From NCBI GenBank assembly GCA_009733775.1, contig WOGZ01000540.1, positions 1-16,287 on the forward strand: a stretch of 16,287 nt of DNA, read 5' to 3'. The notes under the pieces are model-generated. The model saw nothing but the letters and a program-made list of their open reading frames with translations. It searched no databases and was not told where the DNA came from. Made by a program: the position numbers and the translations under genes. The DNA is from Alectoria sarmentosa. Lineage: Eukaryota; Ascomycota; Lecanoromycetes; Lecanorales; Parmeliaceae. Each line of letters begins with the position of its first letter. Within the stretch, counting starts at the first letter, position 1. This document shows, in pieces, positions 9,115 to 16,093 of this stretch.

Positions 9115-9646
9115 GTAGGCCATTAGCACCGGATGAGAAATGTAGCAAGGAGGGAGGTATGCTTTCTACGAAACAGGAGCAGTAAAGGAATAAAAACAAA
9201 CAGAACGGAGAAATAATTGTCTTTCTCTTGTCTTTATCAACCAAGAATACAGGCCATTATGGCGAAAAAGTAAACACGAAGAGGCATAGTAGATAGATAG
9301 ATGAACAAGAAAAGAAGTCTCACGCTCGCATCTGCGACGGGCCCAAAATCCCCGCGCTTCCTACTCGATCTACTCGCGGAAAAGAATAAATGGACCCATG
9401 GATCGTGGGTACTTAGAGAGAAGATTCGGCAGCCAAAAGTAGGTAAGGTAGGCAAGTCGTCAGTCAGGACAATTCGCCAAAAACAAGGCCTGCGTGGATC
9501 ACGTGTTCTTTATTTAACTACCGCCGATTATGGGCTTTTCATCCACCCTCCAAAATGACTGTTTTGCTCCCTACCCTACTGCTGAGATGTGCTTCCGAAA
9601 TGTTGTAGGCACTGTCAAGTATCTTCGCAACTGGAGAGAGAGAGAC

Positions 9647-9758
9647 TTCAGACCTGTCGACTAACTAACTAACTCTCTATGACTGACTGCATCGTTTCAG
9701 AGCTGTCGACTAACTAACTAAATCTCTATGACTGACTGCATCGTTTCAGACCTGTCGA
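9647..9758. repeat. 49-bp tandem repeat, two copies plus a partial third
   Basis: Units begin at 9651, 9700 and 9749 (the last only 10 bp), each starting GACCTGTCGA or GAGCTGTCGA. Each full unit contains a CTAA run (CTAACTAACTAA), then ATGACTGACTGCATCGTTTC. The first two copies differ by only a few substitutions. Not within a gene. Confidence 0.85.
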
Positions 9759-10227
9759 TCAGATCGGCTTTCTTCAAAGTTTTGTTATCGACTTGATCTA
9801 ATCGAATCGATAAAGACGTCTAATTTGCAGAGTGCTCGTTTTGCCAGGCTCGGATTTACCTTCAAGATCTATCTATCTGCAATAATCCGCAGTGGCTTTT
9901 CTAGAGATCGCTGCCGAATTGGGATACCGAATTTTTTTGGAAGCCGTGCGCTCGTACCTGATGACAATGTTGGAGTCGGGGTGCACTTTTGAAGAAGAGA
10001 GGGATTCGATTCGTAAGACAAGTGTAGGAAGGGAAATGCCGTCGGACCCACACTACAAAGAAGCTGATCCGATACTGCAAGAGGGAATCCATTGATACCA
10101 TTAGTCTAAAGCGCACCTCTATCTTGACCGTGCAGATCCAGCCACGAATTAGTCCTCCGAGTTCTCCGTTGAAATGCTGTTGACATACACGCTCTTGCAC
10201 ATGTTCCAAATATGACCAAAACTCATT

Positions 10228-11352
10228 TCAGTACTCATCCTCCAGCTCCCTCTCCCTCACATAGCCACCTTTCCCCATCCGTGAGCGATATGCCATCAGC
10301 TCGGCCGTATCCTTTTCATACATGGCATCTGCCACCCTCCGTTCCGCTTTCCCAGCCCTCCTTTGTTTGACGCAGCAGAACACCCACATCCCCACACAGA
10401 CCGCAATAGCAGCGGCGGCAGTGCTGAAGATGCCGATTTTCGCGGCGTGGGAGAGGCCGTTGAAGCGCTGGGTGACTGATTCGGGAGGAGGAGCGGTGAG
10501 GATTTTGAGGGCCGTGGAGTTGCCGGGGACAGTCTGGATGGACTGCCAGGTCCCGGTCGTGTCGCCGTATTTGTACTCGCTGCCGGTGGAGAAGTCGGTG
10601 ATGCGCACCGATTGCACGAACATCGTATAAGGCCCCTTGGAGTAATCAATCTCCCCGCCAGCCCATTGTATGGTGTAATTACTATTATCCGAGTCCCCGC
10701 CGGCCCAGATGCCTATCCGCACATTCATAGGGGTCTGCGGGTAGCTCGCTCCTCCGTTCGCATCGGCATACGCCAGCGTACGCACGATGGATCCGTCAAT
10801 ATACCATTCCAATGATTCGTTCGTCCACCGTGTGGTGTAGTTGTGATAACCCCCAGTCGGACTCCCGCCGTTGGGTAGAGGGTACCATTTCGCCCTTTCA
10901 TACGCATCGGTCGTATTGCCCTTCCCATAGTAATTATTCTCGGCATGGGTATCGTTGTTGCCGATGAATTCCTGATCGATCTCGTCCAAGTCATCGGATT
11001 GCAGGACCACACTGCTAACCACGCCCTGTCCGGGGGCGGCCTTGAGCCAGACCTCGACCTCTCCGAAGAAGATGTAGAACTTGGTTTGTATGGTTGGCGC
11101 GTCGCCTTTTTGGGCGATGGTGAAGGCGGCGCCGGAGCTGTTGTAGGTGAGGGCGCCGGCGGTGGTGTTCCAGAGGGAGGATTCGAAGGACGAGGTCGAA
11201 TTAAGGGTGAATGAGGCGTTTGATGTGCCGAGAGCTAGGTCAGGAGGACAGTCTGTTCCGTTGAGAGGATTGCAAGAGGTCCAGGTCTGCGCTGCAGCTG
11301 GAATTAAGAGGTAGGGGAGGAGTGTGAGGAAAGTTGCTAGAAGGAGCGACAT
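10228..11352 (-). CDS. Crh-type GH16 cell-wall glucan-chitin transglycosylase with membrane anchor
   Basis: Single exon of 374 residues from ATG 11352. Residues 1-21 are a signal peptide (LLIPAAAQ at the end). The mature start WTSCNPLNGTDCPPD is typical of the Crh family. The GH16 active-site motif is DEIDQEF (residues 123-129): Glu124 should be the nucleophile and Glu128 the acid/base, with Asp126 between. Other family features are WYPLPNG, GGYHNYTTRWT, LEWYIDGSIVRTL (181-193) and MNVRIGIWAGGD (209-220). About ten N-glycosylation sequons are present. Crh enzymes join chitin to beta-glucan in the fungal wall. Most known members end in a GPI signal; here a transmembrane helix at about 305-327 (ending MWVFCC) is followed by KQRR and a 45-residue charged cytosolic tail, so I infer a type I membrane protein. 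Intact and confidently assigned by the motif; the exact donor and acceptor sugars are not shown. Confidence 0.92.
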   Translation of the reverse strand: MSLLLATFLTLLPYLLIPAAAQTWTSCNPLNGTDCPPDLALGTSNASFTLNSTSSFESSLWNTTAGALTYNSSGAAFTIAQKGDAPTIQTKFYIFFGEVEVWLKAAPGQGVVSSVVLQSDDLDEIDQEFIGNNDTHAENNYYGKGNTTDAYERAKWYPLPNGGSPTGGYHNYTTRWTNESLEWYIDGSIVRTLAYADANGGASYPQTPMNVRIGIWAGGDSDNSNYTIQWAGGEIDYSKGPYTMFVQSVRITDFSTGSEYKYGDTTGTWQSIQTVPGNSTALKILTAPPPESVTQRFNGLSHAAKIGIFSTAAAAIAVCVGMWVFCCVKQRRAGKAERRVADAMYEKDTAELMAYRSRMGKGGYVRERELEDEY

Positions 11353-11740
11353 TGTAAGATTCGTGTAAGACTCGAGAGACTTGGTAAAGGAGTGTGGTGC
11401 CGAAGGGCGGTGGTTGTAATGTTTCTACCAAAAAGATGCTACGCTGTAAAAGAGTGACAGAGATGAGAAGGGAAAAGAAGGAGGAGGAGGTAGTCGAAAG
11501 CGCCCCCCACCCTTGCTGGCGCTGACACTCCAAAAAGGGGTGTCAGCTGCAGGGGCTGGTATGCGAAATTGAAGTTTGGAATGGATTGGCTGTCGATCCA
11601 TGCCAAGAATTCTGCCAAGAGATAAGATCTAGAAGATTACTTTACATAAAGTACTTAGTACTTCAAGGAGCTGTGCGCACTGTGCATGCATAAAAATGTA
11701 CAATTATGCGATACACGCGCGACGGGATCCGGATGTCTAA
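11353..11740. other. Shared upstream region of the GH16 gene and left flank of the transposon
   Basis: Divergent space between the GH16 start and the mobile element. It should hold the GH16 promoter. Purine-rich sequence lies at 11460-11500 on the plus strand (pyrimidine-rich in the direction of GH16 transcription). No gene is supported, although a plus-strand frame opening at ATG 11686 runs into the transposon and continues on its other side (see findings). Confidence 0.4.
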
Positions 11741-11748
11741 TAAAACTG

Positions 11749-11861
11749 GGCTGGCATTACGCGTATACCCCCTGTCTGATAGACGTATACCCCCATGTTT
11801 GTTAGGCGTATACCCCCCCAAATCCAGTAAGCTGATACCAAGGCGCTAACTCGATCGGGTA
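11749..11861 (+). repeat. Left terminal inverted repeat
   Basis: Pairs with 12605-12717. It contains three copies of CGTATACCCCC starting at 11762, 11784 and 11807 (spacing 22 and 23 bp), then CCAGTAAGCTGATACCAAGG and GCGCTAAC. The GTATAC core is palindromic. Likely transposase binding sites, by analogy with subterminal repeats of other DNA transposons. Confidence 0.92.
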
Positions 11862-11865
11862 TAAA
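11860..11865 (+). promoter_or_regulatory. TATA box candidate for the element's reading frame
   Basis: TATAAA lies 98 bp before the ATG at 11964, at the inner edge of the left repeat. The right repeat reads GGTAAAC at the matching place, so only the left side has it. The leader between is pyrimidine-rich near 11925-11945. Confidence 0.45.
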
Positions 11866-11963
11866 CCCCGCACGTAGCCGAAGTAGGGCCGAAAATCTTC
11901 AAGATCTCGCGTTTCATAGAACACCACTTGCCCACCCCCTCCCTCTACATCAAATCAGCAACA

Positions 11964-12365
11964 ATGGCGTCTTTAGGAGCGAAGAATAAGAAGAAACGTA
12001 CTCCTCAGCAGGCTTTGGAGGAATCTACTCAACGCGAGCCATCTGAATTTGAGCATGTATTGCGACAGCGACAACGGGAGGTAACGATCACGGCTGGCCA
12101 GATGATTGATCAGGAGAATATGACTGCTGCTGATGAGTTCTTTGGGATTACGGGCGTTATTACTACAAGAAGAGGGAATGCTACACGAGGTGTTACACGA
12201 GGGGTGGCTACACGAGAGGTGGGCACACGGGCTATGCAGCAACCACGACGACGACGAGGTAAAGGTGGAGGATCTACGGCTACACGAGAAGGGCGACAGC
12301 GAGTTATTGCGACACCGACATACATGAAAGGCAACGAGGCCATGTTCAATTCTTTCCAACTGTAG
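11964..12365 (+). CDS. Basic 133-residue protein of unknown function inside the transposon
   Basis: Starts at ATG 11964 (context ACAATGG) and ends at TAG. The N-terminus is MASLGAKNKKKRTPQQALEE, with a lysine cluster that could be a nuclear localisation signal. A middle part, FEHVLRQRQREVTITAGQM and IDQENMTAADEFFGITGV, looks helical. Residues about 70-91 carry short repeats of Thr-Arg (RGNATRGVTRGVATREVGTR), encoded by repeated ACACGAG at 12183, 12195, 12210 and 12225. A second basic patch PRRRRGKGGG follows, and the end is MFNSFQL. No DDE, hAT, zinc-finger or other transposase motif is visible. It could be a DNA-binding accessory protein of the element, the remnant N-terminus of a lost transposase, or a captured host fragment. 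Being the only sizeable ATG frame in an element with intact ends makes it more likely real than chance. Confidence 0.55.
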   Translation: MASLGAKNKKKRTPQQALEESTQREPSEFEHVLRQRQREVTITAGQMIDQENMTAADEFFGITGVITTRRGNATRGVTRGVATREVGTRAMQQPRRRRGKGGGSTATREGRQRVIATPTYMKGNEAMFNSFQL

Positions 12366-12604
12366 GAGGCTACCTGGCAAGTAATGTACATTTGAGTACG
12401 ATAGGCGTATTTCTAGTAATAATCAGAGAAGCTCATTAGCCAATCAAATGCAGTCATAGAAGAATGATTGAAAGGCCTCGCTATTCGACGATTTGAAACC
12501 GTCTGATGTCTTTATTCTATTCTACAAGGAGAGGCTCGAGAAGACTTGCCCTACTATTGCATTGTTACTACGGAGCATCCCCGCGATTATCTCCGCGCGA
12601 AGTT

Positions 12605-12717
12605 TACCAGATCGGGTTAGCGCCTTGGTATCAGCTTACTGGATTTGGGGGGGTATACGCCTAACAAATATGGGGGTATACGCCTATCAGACAGGGGGTA
12701 TACGCGTAATGCCAGCC
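12605..12717 (-). repeat. Right terminal inverted repeat
   Basis: Reverse complement of 11749-11861 with four mismatches, three of them transitions. It carries the same three GTATAC boxes in inverted orientation. Confidence 0.92.
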
Positions 12718-12908
12718 TAAAACTGGACTATTGTCCAAATTTCGACAGCGGCTCAAGGGGGGCCGGCGCCGATGTTGTGCTGGAAAAATACGATGTAAGT
12801 TGCTGTCTCTGATTCTTCTACCTATAGTTCCTTACTAGTATTGTCGGGGGAGCTGGACGCGTGCATCGAAAGATTTTGCCGAGGTCATAGACGTCAACCG
12901 GCCACATT

Positions 12909-13881
12909 ATGTGTAACCTTGGGACCGAGCCCGGATCGGTTCCTTGGTTGCCATTCTATCGATGGCTAGCAGAAGTGGATAAGAAGGCGGAAGAAAAGTT
13001 CAGATCTGAAGGCTGGTCGTTTTTACAAGTCATGTTTATTTCCCTTCTTCGTCTCCATTTTCCACCATATTTTTCATCCATGCTTTTCACAATGTCGGCC
13101 TTCTTTACTAAAATATTCTAACCTCGAAGTCTCAAGGTCTGCAAGAAAAGTAGCTCATGACAACTGAGAATAATGGCTCAGACTACACGCCTCGATATCT
13201 TGGGATATGGACCAAGCAAGAGTTTCCCTGGGGCCAAGGGTAGCTGTTTCGTCGTATGGCCCGCGGGGCACAACTTTGACTTCAATACTAGCAGGCCTTG
13301 AGTCACTCATCAACGTCAGTCAGCCTGAACGCACGCCAACCTTGGTCGCACTAAGGGTCAAAAAGATATGGTTCGCTCTCTGGACGGATGGTAGCGGCAG
13401 CAGCGGTTTGGATGCTGTATATGAGAGTTGGAAAAGCTACTGAGAAGGCATGGCAAGCCTAGCGTCAATGCAAGACTATGACTCCGGCTTGTTGCCGGGC
13501 TACCTAAGAGTATTTGCCTCGCTAGCAGATCAAAACATCGCCCTATCCCCCTACGAATCATATCAAGTCGCCGTCTTCTTCAAAGATTGCTTTTCCCATA
13601 TCCGTGGGCCTACCTCCGAGGCCAATCTTCGCCGCCTGCACACCATCATGATCTCCGCCGACCGATCTTCCCAGCAACCACTTACCATAAGGGGCCACGT
13701 ACGCAGCTTTTATACCCCCTCACCACCAATAGAAGTACCTACGCAGCTATTGAGCGGCTCGAAAATCACCTTCCCGGGCATGCCAGGGGATAGGATGGGC
13801 AGGAAGCGTGAGTTCACGACAAAGGGGGGTACGGAAGGGAGCGAAATTGCGACGTTTGTGGCGAATAGCTCAAGCTCGTGA
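12909..13881 (+). pseudogene. Fragments of an unrecognised, apparently broken gene
   Basis: Two coding-looking blocks lie in the same orientation. The first (12909 to about 13030) reads LGTEPGSVPWLPFYRWLAEV followed by DKKAEEKFRSEGWSFLQ, then loses its coding look in a T- and C-rich stretch that has a branch-like CTAAC near 13118 but no good splice donor. The second is one frame from ATG 13207 to TGA 13879-13881, broken only by TGA 13441-13443. It includes RTPTLVALRVKKIWFALWTD and SSGLDAVYESWKSY before the stop, and EGMASLASMQDYDSGLLPGY after it. Between the blocks (13160-13290) other frames also look coding (VVWPAGHNFDFNT), suggesting frameshifts. I do not recognise a family. A shorter gene starting at ATG 13450 is the main alternative. 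Confidence 0.4.
13450..13881 (+). CDS. Possible 143-residue hypothetical protein
   Basis: ATG-started frame with codon choice like the intact genes (many C-ending codons at 13540-13680). Includes LADQNIALSPYESYQVAVFF, KDCFSHIRGPTSEANLRRLH and a basic, Gly-rich end ending FVANSSSS. No signal peptide, membrane segment or known motif. It lies in the same frame as the upstream block that ends at TGA 13441-13443, six bases before this ATG, so it may simply be the 3' part of a broken longer gene. Confidence 0.3.
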   Translation: MASLASMQDYDSGLLPGYLRVFASLADQNIALSPYESYQVAVFFKDCFSHIRGPTSEANLRRLHTIMISADRSSQQPLTIRGHVRSFYTPSPPIEVPTQLLSGSKITFPGMPGDRMGRKREFTTKGGTEGSEIATFVANSSSS

Positions 13882-14507
13882 ATAACGTGTCCTTGATCGC
13901 GAGACGAAAAGTAGCATCGAACGACGAAAAGGTACCTCTTGCGCGTATGATGCCATGTATGCAGGGTTATCTGCCTCGTCTGTGTCCCTCGAGGCAAGGG
14001 CGGATCTACTGTCTCATTAGGGACCCCTGCCTTATTATGTATCGTTCAAGATTGCCTAATTCTTATGCAATCGTTCAATTTGTTTAGGACCGCTGTCCTG
14101 AATAACATGTGTAGGATAAAGGAACTGTTATTCAAGGAAAGTATTTCTCTAGCGTTGCGCCACACCTTCCCTTTAGACTTTTGTTGAATCCCGCGGCATC
14201 GTTCCCGCCGAAGAAAAGCCGCTCGCGCTAACCCGATATGAGGGAGGTTTTGAATCAGACGACTTTTGAGTCCCGCGAAATAGTTCCCGCCGAAGAAAAG
14301 CCGGCTGCGCTAACTCAATCCTACTGCAGACTCGGTTGCCACACTAGCTCAGCCACATGCACATCATGGCTGTTTCCCTGATTTTATCTCGAGCTCATTC
14401 TTCGAAATATCAACATATGACCTCCCGAAGACAGTACATATCCAAACCTATTCCAAACCTATTCCGCCTATAGACTAGAAACCTGCCCGAAAGTGACAAC
14501 AACCATC
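13882..14507. other. Upstream region of the cyclophilin gene
   Basis: No gene seen. It contains a near-palindromic GCCTCG...CGAGGC hairpin at about 13971-13993, and a 60-bp direct repeat at 14176-14320. The final 100 bases are the cyclophilin leader (ATG context ACCATCATGG). Confidence 0.45.
14176..14320. repeat. Two 60-bp direct repeats in the cyclophilin promoter region
   Basis: Copies at about 14176-14236 and 14261-14318 share GACTTTTG, TCCCGCG, the exact block TTCCCGCCGAAGAAAAGCCG (14202-14221 and 14284-14303), and GCGCTAAC. The offset is 82 bp. They start about 330 bp before the cyclophilin ATG. TTCCCGCC resembles the E2F/MBF-type cell-cycle box; that link is inference. Confidence 0.75.
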
Positions 14508-15471
14508 ATGGGGCTCCTAAGCAAAATCAAGACCAGCGTGGGCAAAAAGAAGGAGGACAGCAGCCAAGCCGGTGACTCTTCCCTTCCAGTTTCACCTCAC
14601 CTCAAAATGTGAAAGCGTCTCGGTTCTCTGTCATGAGATGTTGAAAGAATGTCACAGGAAACTCTCAGGCATCGCGCTCTACCTCTAACCCATCGACCGG
14701 CCTCGCCTCCACTGGCACGTCGTCTGCCGCTCCCACCTCCGCTTCAAAATCTTCAAAGGTCTACTTCGACCTCACCGTGAACGATGGTAAGGCCACTTCT
14801 GATCCCTGGTCCCTCAACTAAACCAGTTCAGCTCTAATCACTTGACCTGCACAGGCCCACCAGCTAGAATCGTCTTCCAGCTCTACAGTGACGTTGTGCC
14901 AAAGACTGCTGAAAACTTCCGCGCTCTTTGCACGGGCGAGAAAGGGTTTGGTTATGAGGGTAGCAGCTTCCATCGGATCATTCCGGGCTTCATGCTCCAA
15001 GGTGGCGATTTCACGAGGGGTAACGTATGTTCCCTGCTGTTATGATTTGATTTACAGCGGCCAGACAATATAGGTTCCGTGGGTCACATAGCTGATGATG
15101 GCTTACTTGCTTGCGAGACAGGGCACGGGCGGCAAATCCATCTACGGCGAGAAGTTTCACGATGAGAATTTCGTCCGCAAGCATGATCGGCCTTATCTGC
15201 TTTCTATGGCCAACTCGGGCCCGAACACGTAAGTCTTTCTCCCAAATGTTCTACAACCTGCGCCACTGGCACGCTGAGTTTAATCAAAACATATAGCAAT
15301 GGATCGCAATTCTTCATCACCACGGTCCCCACCCCTCATCTCAATGGCAAGCACACCGTCTTCGGCGAAGTGATCGAGGGGCAGGAATTTATCAAGGCCG
15401 TCGAGGGTGTCGGTTCGTCCGATGGAACGCCGAGTGAGAAGGTTCTAATTGCGAAGTCTGGGACCCTTTGA
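14508..15471 (+). CDS. Cyclophilin-type peptidyl-prolyl isomerase with N-terminal extension
   Basis: Five exons, 14508-14571, 14658-14786, 14855-15024, 15122-15228 and 15297-15471, give 214 residues; the four introns (86, 68, 97 and 68 bp) all have GT-AG ends and preserve frame. Residues 1-56 are a basic then Ser/Thr-rich extension (MGLLSKIKTSVGKKKEDSS at the start), not a signal peptide. Residues about 57-214 are a full cyclophilin domain: VPKTAENFRALCTGEKGFGY, SSFHRIIPGFMLQGGDFTRG, GTGGKSIYGEKF, NGSQFFITTVPTP, NGKHTVFGEV. Catalytic and pocket residues are kept: Arg105 (Arg55 of human cyclophilin A), Phe110, Met111, Gln113, Ala151, Asn152, Phe163, Leu172, His176. The cyclosporin-contacting Trp121 of cyclophilin A is His171 here. 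The enzyme should catalyse proline cis-trans isomerisation in the cytosol or nucleus. Assignment is secure; exact ortholog is not. Confidence 0.95.
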
Positions 15472-16093
15472 AGGGAAGCGCAGGAAGGAGGAGAAGGTTG
15501 ATGGGTTGCGTATAGCTGTTAAGTATTCTTACTGTTGCAAAAAAGTGGCACGGGAAGGCATCGAGCGTGATGACGTGTATGAGTCAGCCATTGCTACCGT
15601 GCGTACATAAGAGCCCTATTCTTCTTGATGAAATATCATTCAGCCGTTCCCGAACATTTTGGCACTTTTCCTTGTGTTCTACTCGAATCAGTGTCTCCTT
15701 CTCGGCAAATGGTCCTCGATGGCGTTCAATTCATCAATCAAGCCGCCCTGGAAACTGAGGCTCATTCTGTCCTTTAGCTTCTTGGAAGGTCTATTGATTG
15801 CGAGATTCTCGTTATAGAATATCACGAAACAAAGTCGACCCGCAGCGTCAAGGCTCGCCAAGATTCCATTCAATAGGCGCTCATCATTCAAAGGCTACCC
15901 ACACATTATTCAGGCAACTCAGTGCGCGCATATTTCGTCGCCTATTAATAATAAGTCTACCCCGTTCACCCATCAAGTCATCTCCAAAAAACCACGCTCT
16001 GACCAACCTTACCTTTCCCTCTCCATCCGCCCACCTCCCTGAACTCGCACCTCCATCGCCAAAAAAGCACATCTCCCACTCAAACGCAATCAA
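15472..16093. other. Intergenic sequence after cyclophilin
   Basis: The first part is the cyclophilin 3' flank. A minus-strand frame at 15688-15891 has fairly gene-like codons (reading FVIFYNENLAINRPSKKL) but opens with TTG rather than ATG and has an upstream in-frame stop, so I do not call it; it could be a 3' exon fragment. From about 15990 to 16093 the plus strand is pyrimidine-rich, like the leader of a plus-strand gene. Confidence 0.4.

Larger units (their letters stand above)
7971..10227. other. Gene-poor interval with relics and repeats
   Basis: No intact gene is supported across 2.2 kb. The first 100-200 bases are the leader and promoter of the minus-strand pepsin-fold gene. Frames at 8217-8462 (-), 8871-9185 (+) and 9892-10095 (+) lack recognisable motifs, and the last begins with GTG. 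A coding-like relic lies at 8879-9114 (-) and a 49-bp tandem repeat at 9647-9758, both listed separately. A short GATA microsatellite lies near 9289-9301. The final part is the 3' flank of the GH16 gene. Confidence 0.45.
11749..12717 (+). mobile_element. 969-bp DNA transposon with 113-bp terminal inverted repeats
   Basis: The element begins GGCTGGCATTACGCG and ends with its exact reverse complement, bounded by the 8-bp duplication TAAAACTG. The inverted repeats match at 109 of 113 positions. Inside are a TATAAA at 11860-11865 just past the left repeat, one ATG-started frame (11964-12365), and about 240 bp of non-coding sequence before the right repeat. There is no recognisable transposase, so the element is probably non-autonomous and mobilised in trans, unless the small protein is part of the machinery. 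An 8-bp duplication is typical of hAT and also seen in Merlin and some Mutator-like elements; long inverted repeats starting with G fit Mutator-like elements better than hAT. I leave the superfamily open. High arm identity and an intact duplication suggest a fairly recent insertion. Confidence 0.92.
11741..12725. repeat. 8-bp target-site duplication flanking the transposon
   Basis: TAAAACTG occurs at 11741-11748 immediately before the left inverted repeat and again at 12718-12725 immediately after the right one. The bases beyond (A on the left, G on the right side) do not extend the inverted repeats. This is the footprint of staggered-cut insertion. Confidence 0.93.

Noticed and set aside
9647..9758. 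CRISPR-like array
   Set aside because: The units abut with no unique spacers, there are only two full copies, and the genome is eukaryotic.
10296..11214. Several frames overlapping the GH16 gene on both strands
   Set aside because: They are shadows of the strongly supported GH16 reading frame, with Pro/Ser- or Arg-rich shifted translations.
11734..11748. Second ATG (11734) close to the transposon as the start of the split gene
   Set aside because: Its frame does not match the frame that continues as FDSGSRGAGADVVLEKYD after the element; the matching in-frame ATG is at 11686.
11749..12717. Firm assignment of the transposon to hAT
   Set aside because: The 8-bp duplication fits, but the 113-bp arms are far longer than usual for hAT and no hAT transposase is present.
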